Source: a bacterium
GTDB lineage: Bacteria; Electryoneota; JAOADG01
NCBI GenBank assembly: GCA_030247525.1
Contig: JAOTSC010000012.1
Span: 1-35,071, forward strand
Reading direction: 5' to 3'
Length of the DNA: 35,071 nt
Positions 9,276 to 16,222 of this stretch are shown one piece after another. Position 1 is the first letter of the stretch, and every line of letters begins with the position of its first letter. Made by a program: the position numbers and the translations under genes. The notes beneath the pieces were generated by a model. The model did no database searches, had not been told where the DNA came from, and was given only the letters and a program-made list of their open reading frames with translations.

Positions 9276-10634
9276 TTAGATTGCCAACAACGTGTCCATC
9301 ATCGAGGACAAGGTTGTGTATGCCTTACTGGCGGCTGCGAATGCTTGCTGATGTTTCAACATTGACATCGTTTCTTCGTCGACCGATACCGAGCTTACTG
9401 AACTCTGCCAAGCACTAAGTTGTGATAGTCCCGCTTCGGCTTTGGCGCGATTGGTTTCGGCTACGGATGTAGCATTTCCAACCGTTCCATAAAAATCGCT
9501 AATCGTCGCAGTTATAGTTTTCCCATCAAACATCGTTTGTTGCTGTAGCTGTCCAATAGCTCGAGCCGTTAGGCCATCCGATTCCCCTTGTCCCCCGGAG
9601 GAAGCAATGCGTCTTACATTCGCGACAATTGATGCATCGAGCCGGAAATCACTCGCGCCACCGATATTCGCAGCAAAGAAGTTGACACCAGTCGATCCAT
9701 CACTGCCGACGCCCGCTTGGTGGATCGAATTCACTTCCTGGGCAATTTTTACTGCGATGCTGTCGAGTGAAGCTTTCCACTCGGAGGTGGTCTGCAACAG
9801 TTCCTTCGCCCCGGCGAACTGACCGCTATTGATAATGACTTCGCGTTGTGTGCCGTCCCATACTACTTTCCCTGCGGCAGTTCCAGATTTATCGAACCGC
9901 AAGCGGGTTACATTCTCGCCATCGACTAACGACGAATCGCCAAAATTTACTCGCACTGTTCCAGTGGAATTCGTTTGGATGGTGATGTTACCCCATTGCG
10001 ACAACTCGTCGAGGGTACGGTCACGTTCGTCAAGTAGATCGTTGGGACTTCTGCCCAGCGATACTTCCCGCGCAATTCGGGTATTTAGTTCCGAAATCGA
10101 TTGGGCGAGCCGGTTCACTTCGCTTACGCCGTTGCGCATGGTCGATTCCGCTTCATTCGATTGTTCGGTGAGTTTCGTCGCTAACCGTTGAAATTCGTTC
10201 GTTAACGATTGCCCGGCACTCCGCACTGAACTGCGTACCGAGATCGATTCCGGGTCGTTCGCCAAATCCTGCCAACTGGCAAAGAAATTCTGGATTGATG
10301 TAACAAATCCACCGTCGCTCGGGTCGCCTAAGGCGTCGGAGATTTGCGCGAGCCGTTCCTGTAATACTTCGTTTCTCTGCAGTTCGGAATTCTCGCCGCG
10401 CAGGCTTCGGTCGATGTATTCGTCGCGGCTGCGGGTGATGCTCGCAATGTCGACGCCAAACCCGTAGGTATTACCGCCGTCAACTGAATGTTCAAGCGTC
10501 TGTAAATTTGCCCGTTGCCGAGTATAACCTTCGGTGGTCGCATTCGCGAGGTTGTGCGAAGTCACTGCCATTCCAGCTTGATGGGAAAGCAGCGCTGAAC
10601 GAACCGTCATGAGTGAACCAAGCAACGAAGGCAT
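9276..10634 (-). CDS. flgK: Flagellar hook-associated protein FlgK (HAP1)
   Basis: A 452-aa protein that forms the first layer of the hook-filament junction. The N-terminus carries the rod/hook signature SHNLANATTEGYTRQ and the C-terminus ends with a flagellin-like amphipathic helix, EETMSMLKHQQAFAAASKAY. It is shorter than the enterobacterial FlgK (about 550 aa), with the difference in the variable middle; the conserved ends are complete. AGGA lies 6-7 nt before the ATG. The gene is 9 nt downstream of flgN, whose product is the FlgK/FlgL export chaperone in enterobacteria. Confidence 0.95.
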   Translation of the reverse strand: MPSLLGSLMTVRSALLSHQAGMAVTSHNLANATTEGYTRQRANLQTLEHSVDGGNTYGFGVDIASITRSRDEYIDRSLRGENSELQRNEVLQERLAQISDALGDPSDGGFVTSIQNFFASWQDLANDPESISVRSSVRSAGQSLTNEFQRLATKLTEQSNEAESTMRNGVSEVNRLAQSISELNTRIAREVSLGRSPNDLLDERDRTLDELSQWGNITIQTNSTGTVRVNFGDSSLVDGENVTRLRFDKSGTAAGKVVWDGTQREVIINSGQFAGAKELLQTTSEWKASLDSIAVKIAQEVNSIHQAGVGSDGSTGVNFFAANIGGASDFRLDASIVANVRRIASSGGQGESDGLTARAIGQLQQQTMFDGKTITATISDFYGTVGNATSVAETNRAKAEAGLSQLSAWQSSVSSVSVDEETMSMLKHQQAFAAASKAYTTLSSMMDTLLAI

Positions 10635-10643
10635 GATTGTTTC

Positions 10644-11144
10644 CTATAATTTCTTGTTGAGGAGAACTGCGCCGACTGCTCGTTGATTCATTGTTCCACC
10701 GGGAGTGTAGGTCACACTCAAATCTCCCGAGTCGATGAGCCACGACACTGACTTCTGTAAGTAGTTGAGTGACCGGTGAACGAGATGGGCGTTCACTTGA
10801 TTCGCTTTGCGAATCCGCTCTACCAACCGGTTTAGCGATTTCTTCAGTTCACGTAACTCTTCGTCGAATTCACCGAGCGTCATTTCGATCAGACGGGTGA
10901 GTGTTAACTCTTCCCCTTCGATCTTGAGTCCCTTCGCAATGGCTACGATGACTTCGATTCGCTTTTGTTCAACATCATGAACCCGGTGCAATAACGATTC
11001 CTGATCGCTAACCGTTGCTTCAAACTCGTCATTCCGGTTTTCCAGCAGCAGCACTTTTTGCCGGTCGAGTAGGGTGAGAAACTCCTGCAGCATCGCTTCT
11101 TCCTGACGAATTAAGCCGACCAGCGTACGAATTTGCTCATTCAT
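10644..11144 (-). CDS. flgN: FlgN-type export chaperone for hook-associated proteins
   Basis: A small, almost wholly helical, charged protein of 166 aa from ATG 11144 (MNEQIRTLVGLIRQEEAML). An upstream in-frame ATG at 11162 would give 172 aa and a 26-nt overlap with flgJ; ATG 11144 gives an 8-nt overlap and has GGGAG about 9 nt upstream. The pattern of heptads and the segment LLDRQKVLLLENRNDEFE match FlgN-family chaperones, which bind the C-terminal helices of FlgK and FlgL. Position immediately before flgK-flgL supports this. FlgN sequences are divergent, so the call relies on size, helix pattern and location. Confidence 0.8.
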   Translation of the reverse strand: MNEQIRTLVGLIRQEEAMLQEFLTLLDRQKVLLLENRNDEFEATVSDQESLLHRVHDVEQKRIEVIVAIAKGLKIEGEELTLTRLIEMTLGEFDEELRELKKSLNRLVERIRKANQVNAHLVHRSLNYLQKSVSWLIDSGDLSVTYTPGGTMNQRAVGAVLLNKKL

Positions 11145-11877
11145 TCTCAGTATCTCCCTCATTTCCCCAGAACTTTTGTACGATGCGATTCTTAATCGCC
11201 GTTACATATTGTTGTGTTTCCCGGTAGGGTGGAATGCCGTTATGACGTTTGACTGCTTCCGGACCAGCATTGTAGGCTGCTAATGCCAATTCCACGTTGC
11301 CAAAACGATCCAATTGTTTCTTGAGATATTTTGCGCCGCCGCGGATGTTCTCTTCCGGATCGAATATGTTCGTTACGCCAACGCTGTCGGCGGTGCCCGG
11401 CATCAGTTGCATCAATCCGCACGCGCCGGATTTGGATACCGCATAGCGCTTGCCACCGGATTCCTGGTGCATCACTGCGCGCAGTAAATTCGCGTCGACT
11501 TTTTCTTCCTGCGATATCTTCTCAACCAGTGGATCCCACTGCGTTATTTTTCCAGAAAACTCTTTTTTTGCTTCGAAGGTGGGACTCGTTTTCTTCGCCC
11601 GGTCGAGCGCCTCGATGATAACTTTGCGTAATCCGAGCGTACCGCTAAACTGTTCTGCCAGCGCGGTATCAAAAGTCGTATCGAACATCTGCGCTGAGGG
11701 ATCGGATCCGCTGAACAGATTCGTACTGCCGCGCATTTCCCGGATCATCGTTGCAAGTAGAATCGACTCGAATTGCTTGGCGACTTGCTCTTTTTTACGC
11801 TCGTCTTCCTGCGTAGCATTCGGTTTTTTGATCTGCGAAGTGAGACCGGACGGATCGATGCTTTTCACATTGCTCAT
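11137..11877 (-). CDS. flgJ: FlgJ-like rod-binding protein with C-terminal lytic transglycosylase domain
   Basis: A 246-aa protein with two domains. Residues 25-95 are the rod-binding/capping domain (KQFESILLATMIREMRG, MFDTTFDTALAEQFSG). Residues 112-238 are a soluble lytic transglycosylase family 1 domain with the catalytic glutamate at E139 in HQESGG, GLMQLMP at 154-160, and AYNAGP at 201-206. It would cap the growing rod while opening the peptidoglycan. The familiar enterobacterial FlgJ carries a glucosaminidase (GH73) domain instead. No signal peptide is visible, as expected for export through the flagellar apparatus. It lies 7 nt after flgI and overlaps flgN. Confidence 0.92.
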   Translation of the reverse strand: MSNVKSIDPSGLTSQIKKPNATQEDERKKEQVAKQFESILLATMIREMRGSTNLFSGSDPSAQMFDTTFDTALAEQFSGTLGLRKVIIEALDRAKKTSPTFEAKKEFSGKITQWDPLVEKISQEEKVDANLLRAVMHQESGGKRYAVSKSGACGLMQLMPGTADSVGVTNIFDPEENIRGGAKYLKKQLDRFGNVELALAAYNAGPEAVKRHNGIPPYRETQQYVTAIKNRIVQKFWGNEGDTENE

Positions 11878-11884
11878 GGCTGTC

Positions 11885-12997
11885 TCACAAAATCACCAAC
11901 TCGGCTTGTAAGGCGCCGGCTGCCTTCAGTGCCTGAAAAATCGCAACGATATCGCGCGGGGTCGCCCCTAATCGATTCAACGCTGCGGCGACATCGCCGA
12001 CCGAGGCGGTTTGTTCGATGACCTGCATCCCGGTTCCCGCTTGCGCGACATCCAATTCGGTTTGAGTCGTTTGCACCGTGTTGCCTTGTCCGAATTCATT
12101 CGGTTGCGAAACCAACGGGGTTTGTTTCACTTTCACCGTCAACGGTCCATGCGCGATTGCGACGGGGAGGATACGGACGTTCGATCCGACAACCACAGTG
12201 CCCGTTCGCTCATTGATTACCACGCGTGCTGCTACATCGGTATCCACTTCTAACAGTTCCGCAGTTGCCACCGTATTCATCCAACCGGCAATTGTGCGTA
12301 GCGAGTCCGGTAGCCGCATCACGACTGTCGAAGGATCAACCGCTTGTACAACGACTCCGTTACTTTGCGCAAACGAAGCGGTACTCAACTTTTCTGCAAT
12401 TTTCTTCGCGGTACTGTAATCGGGAGACTTCAAAACAAAGACGGCGGAATCGGTCGTAAAATCGAATTCAAGTGCCCGCGTAAGTGCCATCCCATTTTCA
12501 ATACGTCCCACTACCGATGGATTTAACGTTTGCCGTTGACCATCTTGCTCGACTGAATAACCGCCGGTGGTAACCGAACCTTGCGCATTGCCGTATACTT
12601 CGCCATCGGGACCCTGCAATGGTGTGGCAAGTAAGGTGCCGCCTGCCAGCGAGCGAGCGTCGCCGAGCGAAGAAAGCGATACATCGAGCCGTTGTCCCGC
12701 CCGTGCGAAAGGGGCAACTTTCGCCGATACCATGACTGCCGCGACATTTTTCACTCGGACATAATTCGGATCGACCCGAATTCCTAACCGGTCGAGATAA
12801 CTTGCCAATGTTTGTTGTGTGAATACGGTACGTGAACCGTCGCCGGTGCCTTCCAATCCAATCACCAACCCGTAACCCTGTACTGTCATCGTCGGGGCGG
12901 TCAGGACATCGGAGATGTCTTTTACCCGTGTCACCGCGAATGCTTGCATAGCGATGAAGACAAGAAGCAATAGGGCTGTTTTCATTTTTGCGTACAT
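11885..12997 (-). CDS. flgI: Flagellar P-ring protein FlgI
   Basis: A 370-aa periplasmic protein that forms the ring around the rod in the peptidoglycan layer. A signal peptide (MYAKMKTALLLLVFIAMQAFA) is followed directly by VTRVKDISDV and GYGLVIGLEGTGDGS, both strongly conserved in FlgI. The end (AALNRLGATPRDIVAIFQAL) is also typical. Length is standard. ATG 12997 has AGGA about 11 nt upstream. A second ATG four codons on has no better site. It follows flgH by 13 nt. Confidence 0.96.
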   Translation of the reverse strand: MYAKMKTALLLLVFIAMQAFAVTRVKDISDVLTAPTMTVQGYGLVIGLEGTGDGSRTVFTQQTLASYLDRLGIRVDPNYVRVKNVAAVMVSAKVAPFARAGQRLDVSLSSLGDARSLAGGTLLATPLQGPDGEVYGNAQGSVTTGGYSVEQDGQRQTLNPSVVGRIENGMALTRALEFDFTTDSAVFVLKSPDYSTAKKIAEKLSTASFAQSNGVVVQAVDPSTVVMRLPDSLRTIAGWMNTVATAELLEVDTDVAARVVINERTGTVVVGSNVRILPVAIAHGPLTVKVKQTPLVSQPNEFGQGNTVQTTQTELDVAQAGTGMQVIEQTASVGDVAAALNRLGATPRDIVAIFQALKAAGALQAELVIL

Positions 12998-13010
12998 GGT
13001 TGGTTCGTTC

Positions 13011-13589
13011 CTACAACAACCATGAGAAAAACTTGGTTAGGAAACCGGGGCGAGCAGCGTTTTGCAACACCCCTTTCCCCGACACGACCAATTCAGCGCC
13101 TGCGATATCATAGCTATACACGGTGTTGTCGGAGCGAATATCCTGCGGTCGAATCTTACCGGTTAGCGTCATCGTTTGTTTGTCGCCATTCACGTCCATG
13201 ATCCGGTTGCCTTCGATGACCAAATTGCCGCTTTCATCGATATTCGTAATCTGTACACTCAACTTACCGGTGATTTTGCCGCGCCGCATCGTTTCGCCAG
13301 TCCCTTTACTCTCATGCTTGAGCGGCATATCCAATCCGGCACCTTGCAGCGATTTCGCTAACGCTCCGGCAGGATTGAATTGCAAATTGGTTTTTGTATC
13401 GTTGTTTGTGTTGGTGCCGGCTTCGTTGCTTGCTTCCGAATACTCCATAATGAGTACGGTCAGGATGCCGCCGACTTGCCGCGACCTAACATCCGAATAC
13501 GGCGATGCATTCGCCCAATCGGCATGACCTTGCGCAAACACTGGCAATGTGATGAGAAGAAAGAGGAAAACCGCTTCAACTCGTTTCAT
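13011..13589 (-). CDS. flgH: Flagellar L-ring protein FlgH, without a lipoprotein cysteine
   Basis: A 192-aa outer-membrane ring subunit. The family segments VGGILTVLIMEYSEASNEAGT, GKLSVQITNIDESGNLVIEG and IRPQDIRSDNTVYSYDIAGAEL are present. A signal peptide (residues 1-19, ending VFA) precedes QGHADW. FlgH is normally a lipoprotein, but here there is no cysteine anywhere in the protein. The in-frame TAG a few codons before the ATG excludes a longer form. GAGG lies 6 nt before the start. Insertion in the outer membrane would therefore have to happen without a lipid anchor. Cotranscribed with flgA and flgI. Confidence 0.93.
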   Translation of the reverse strand: MKRVEAVFLFLLITLPVFAQGHADWANASPYSDVRSRQVGGILTVLIMEYSEASNEAGTNTNNDTKTNLQFNPAGALAKSLQGAGLDMPLKHESKGTGETMRRGKITGKLSVQITNIDESGNLVIEGNRIMDVNGDKQTMTLTGKIRPQDIRSDNTVYSYDIAGAELVVSGKGVLQNAARPGFLTKFFSWLL

Positions 13590-13604
13590 CCGAAACCTCG
13601 ATCC

Positions 13605-14270
13605 CTAAGCTCTGACTTTTCCCGAACCGATGACCTTACCCCAAATCGTCTTATTGGCAAGGGTTTTCACCGGTATCCGGTCGCCAATTTTGCCATTCAT
13701 CATGGCGGTGCCTTCGACTTCTACCGAAAACGACTTTGCATCGGAAAGCACGGTAACCGCATCGTTGCGATGGACGATATACGGCTGCCTCGCCCAACCG
13801 ACTTCTAAAACATCACCTGGTGTCAATGGACGGGTGGCGATTAACTTCTCGGCATTGTCGGCGGGAAGTGGATTGCCGTTCCGTTTCCACTCCGATGCGA
13901 TAATTTCAATGGCACCGGATAGTGCGTCACCACTCTTAACGGGTTTGATCACCCGAACAATTTTACCGGTGTGAATGACTTCCAATTTCACCGGTAACGT
14001 CTTTCCACGTCGTCCCTGGTGCCATGCTTGCAGCCAAATCGTTGGTTTGCCACTGCGCTCGATTGTGAATGGTTGTACTGTGACACTGTCATACTTCTGC
14101 GGCAGCGTCGGTAACGGCTCGATCAATTCCCAAGCGGTTGTCGAAGCCATCTCCGGTTGCCGGTCGAATGCCATTTCCACCGCGCGCCGGATGACGACCT
14201 TGTTAGCCTCAGCGCCGATAGCGAACCCAGCGAACAAATAAAGAACCATTACCGAAAGGACGATTTTCAT
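13605..14270 (-). CDS. flgA: Flagellar P-ring assembly chaperone FlgA
   Basis: A 221-aa protein with a signal peptide (MKIVLSVMVLYLFAGFAIGA) and a C-terminal SAF/FlgA domain at about residues 105-221. The domain includes IATRPLTPGDVLEVGWARQP and the closing GDRIPVKTLANKTIWGKVIGSGKVRA region typical of FlgA. In enterobacteria FlgA assists polymerisation of FlgI in the periplasm. The gene lies 15 nt after flgG and 15 nt before flgH, and flgI follows, an arrangement common in many flagellated bacteria. Confidence 0.92.
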   Translation of the reverse strand: MKIVLSVMVLYLFAGFAIGAEANKVVIRRAVEMAFDRQPEMASTTAWELIEPLPTLPQKYDSVTVQPFTIERSGKPTIWLQAWHQGRRGKTLPVKLEVIHTGKIVRVIKPVKSGDALSGAIEIIASEWKRNGNPLPADNAEKLIATRPLTPGDVLEVGWARQPYIVHRNDAVTVLSDAKSFSVEVEGTAMMNGKIGDRIPVKTLANKTIWGKVIGSGKVRA

Positions 14271-14285
14271 GGTTAATACTTCAGG

Positions 14286-15074
14286 TTACCGTTTTAACGA
14301 ATTCACAACCTGCAACATCGAATCGGCCGTGATAATCGATTTGCTATTCGCTTCGTATGCCCGTTGCGCCAGAATCATCGCCACCATCTCTTCGACGACG
14401 GCGACATTCGACGCTTCGTAATACCCTTGTACCACTTCGCCGATCCCCTCTTGACCGGGATTCGCTACCGTCGGCATCCCCGACGAAGAGGTTTCTTCAA
14501 AGAGATTTTGTCCCAACGGATTCAAGCCGGCGGGATTGACAAATTTTGCTAATTCAAGTTGTCCGACTGTTTCGGTTTGAGCACTACTCAACGTGGTAAC
14601 GGCAATCGCGCCGTCGCGTCCAATGACAATGCTCGTCGCATCTTCCGGGATTCGAAGCTCCGGTTCCAATCGGTAACCGCCGGACGTGACAACGGTCCCG
14701 TCGGAACTTAATTTGAACGTGCCATCGCGAGTGTAGGCGATTCTGCCGTCGGCGCGGGTGACTTGAAAGAAGCCGGTTCCTTCCACCATCACGTCGAGCG
14801 GATTATTCGTTTCCGTCGGCGAACCTTGCGTAAAAATCCGGTCGGTGGAGATCGGACGAACGCCGTGCCCCACGGCGATCGGCACCGGCGCGAGGGTGCC
14901 GTCGCCCTGTCCCGCGGCTGCGGTGTGAGTCGACTGATAGATCAAATCCTGAAATTGTACCGTCTGCTTTTTGTAGCCGCTGGTGTTCACATTCGACAGG
15001 TTGTTGGCAACGGTGTCGATCTTCAATTGTTCTGCGAACATTCCGCTGGCTGCTGTCCGTAAGGCACGTATCAT
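14286..15074 (-). CDS. flgG: Flagellar distal rod protein FlgG
   Basis: A 262-aa protein. It starts MIRALRTAASGMFAEQLK and continues DTVANNLSNVNTSGYKKQ, the near-invariant FlgG beginning. The C-terminus EEMVAMILAQRAYEANSKSI followed by TADSMLQVVNSLKR is equally typical. Length matches the family (about 260 aa). It forms the distal, drive-shaft part of the rod and is exported by the flagellar apparatus. It is separated from flgF by 124 nt holding a dispersed repeat, the largest gap within the left operon. Confidence 0.97.
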   Translation of the reverse strand: MIRALRTAASGMFAEQLKIDTVANNLSNVNTSGYKKQTVQFQDLIYQSTHTAAAGQGDGTLAPVPIAVGHGVRPISTDRIFTQGSPTETNNPLDVMVEGTGFFQVTRADGRIAYTRDGTFKLSSDGTVVTSGGYRLEPELRIPEDATSIVIGRDGAIAVTTLSSAQTETVGQLELAKFVNPAGLNPLGQNLFEETSSSGMPTVANPGQEGIGEVVQGYYEASNVAVVEEMVAMILAQRAYEANSKSIITADSMLQVVNSLKR

Positions 15075-15198
15075 CTTCTTCTCTTATCTTTTGTTGCGTT
15101 GATAATCTTTTCTGTCTTCTGTAGCGTAGACAATCTTGTCTGCGATGTCATTGCGAGAGCGCTTCGCGCCGAAGCAATCCCATTTGCAAAACCTAAAC
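15075..15198 (-). repeat. flgF-flgG spacer with palindromic dispersed-type repeat (copy A)
   Basis: The 124-nt gap between two rod genes contains two structured pieces. At 15128-15141 lies a perfect inverted repeat, AGACAA-TC-TTGTCT. At 15147-15190 is a palindromic element beginning GTCATTGCGAG and ending GAAGCAATCCCATTTGCAA, with an inner stem CTTCG-CGC-CGAAG at 15162-15174. The same start and end blocks appear in the spacer upstream of flgF (copy B, 16129-16196). Elements of the ATTGCGAG...GCAATC type are known as dispersed intergenic repeats in several bacterial phyla. Transcribed inside the operon, it would fold in the mRNA and might modulate flgG relative to flgF. Confidence 0.6.
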
Positions 15199-15933
15199 TT
15201 ATCCCGTTCGACCGACGTCGTTAATCGCTGTTCGCATCGTATCGTCAGTTGTTGTTAATGCTTTGGAAATCGACTCGAACATTCGCGACGTCATGATCAT
15301 GTCGACCATTTCCCGCACCGCATTCACATTGGAATCTTCCAACTGTCCTTGGGCGACTGCGACTCCGCCGGGAATTGTCTGTTCATCCGATGGTTTGACC
15401 AGATTATCGCCCATCCGTTCGAGCTTTGCGTCTGCGCTGAACCGGACTAAATCCAACTTTCCGACAACCGAATCATCGATCCGAAGAGTACCGTCTTTCC
15501 CTAAAACAATCTCCGCCCCTTTCGGTACGACTAACTCGCCGCCACCTTCCATTCGAACCGGGTAACCGCCTGAGGAAACCAGTTTCCCTTCGTCGTCGAG
15601 CATAAAATTGCCGCTTCGGGTGTAGGCGGTTCCGGCAGGCGTTTCGAGTGCGAAATAGCCATCCCCTTCGATACAGAAATCGAGCGGATTTTCGGTGACG
15701 TGGACTGCCCCGGACGTTTTCACATCGTACCGTCCGTTCTCGAATTCGTTCCATTTATCGGGACTGCCGCCGGGACGATGGACGACCATTTGATGGTCGA
15801 GCAGGGTGCGGAACGCCAACTTTTGCGCTTGATAACCGTCGGTACTGACGTTGGCGAGATTATGTGAGATGGTATCCTGTTGCAGGGCGCGTGCCTGCAG
15901 ACCAGCGGTAGCATCGTAAAAACCCTTGACCAT
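15199..15933 (-). CDS. flgF: Flagellar proximal rod protein FlgF
   Basis: A 244-aa FlgG-like rod protein when started at ATG 15933 (MVKGFYDATAGLQARALQQD). The frame could open at 15954, but the predicted transcription start of the sigma-54 promoter upstream falls near 15953, and GGAAAGGATGGGG precedes ATG 15933, so I chose the inner start. The rod signature is ISHNLANVSTDGYQAQK. DNPLDF-type wording appears as TENPLDFCIEGDGYFAL. The C-terminus is VNAVREMVDMIMTSRMFESI. Compared with FlgG it is more divergent, as is usual for FlgF. First gene of the left operon. Confidence 0.93.
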   Translation of the reverse strand: MVKGFYDATAGLQARALQQDTISHNLANVSTDGYQAQKLAFRTLLDHQMVVHRPGGSPDKWNEFENGRYDVKTSGAVHVTENPLDFCIEGDGYFALETPAGTAYTRSGNFMLDDEGKLVSSGGYPVRMEGGGELVVPKGAEIVLGKDGTLRIDDSVVGKLDLVRFSADAKLERMGDNLVKPSDEQTIPGGVAVAQGQLEDSNVNAVREMVDMIMTSRMFESISKALTTTDDTMRTAINDVGRTG

Positions 15934-15963
15934 TGGAACCCCATCCTTTCCCATGGGGAAAAG

Positions 15964-15979
15964 AGCAAGAGTTATGCCA
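15964..15979 (-). promoter_or_regulatory. Candidate sigma-54 promoter for the flgF operon
   Basis: On the minus strand the bases read TGGCATAACTCTTGCT. This matches the sigma-54 consensus TGGCAC-N5-TTGCW in spacing and in all core positions (GG of the -24 and GC of the -12 element), with C to T at the sixth base. The predicted start is about 15953, giving a 20-nt leader that contains the ribosome site of flgF at 15933. The -24 element overlaps a perfect palindrome ATGCCA-T-TGGCAT (15974-15986), a possible operator. Sigma-54 control of rod/hook genes is established in Vibrio, Campylobacter and Caulobacter, so the placement makes sense. Confidence 0.7.
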
Positions 15980-16128
15980 TTGGCATTACAATGTTACGAT
16001 ATTGGTAATAAAGGAGATAAATCGAATTGGAAAACCGGAAGGGGACAGTTTTGGAGTCGGATAGGAAAACCTTACCTACTGTGGAAAAAGGTAACTTGTT
16101 GTTCCGAAACACATTTACCCTTGTTCTT

Positions 16129-16196
16129 GTCTTTGCGAGGAACAAAGGTCGCAACTTTGTGCGACCGAAGAGACGTGGCAATCTCTTCATTTGCAA
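16129..16196. repeat. Dispersed-type repeat copy B, possible weak terminator
   Basis: In the 289-nt spacer between flgF and the LVIVD gene lies a relative of copy A. It has TTTGCGAGG at the start and GTGGCAATCTCTTCATTTGCAA at the end; the closing block CATTTGCAA is identical in both copies. The interior holds a perfect stem GGTCGC/GCGACC at 16147-16152 and 16161-16166. An overlapping alternative stem ACAAAG/CTTTGT could compete with it. On the minus strand the hairpin is followed by TTTGTT, so it may also terminate the LVIVD transcript, weakly. The rest of the spacer holds the sigma-54 promoter and nothing else I can recognise. Confidence 0.55.
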
Positions 16197-16222
16197 GGCG
16201 ATACAGAAACAGTTAACAATTA

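Noticed and set aside
15934-15954. FlgF start at 15954
   Set aside because: The predicted sigma-54 transcription start falls at about 15953, and the family N-terminus begins at the ATG at 15933 with its own ribosome site.
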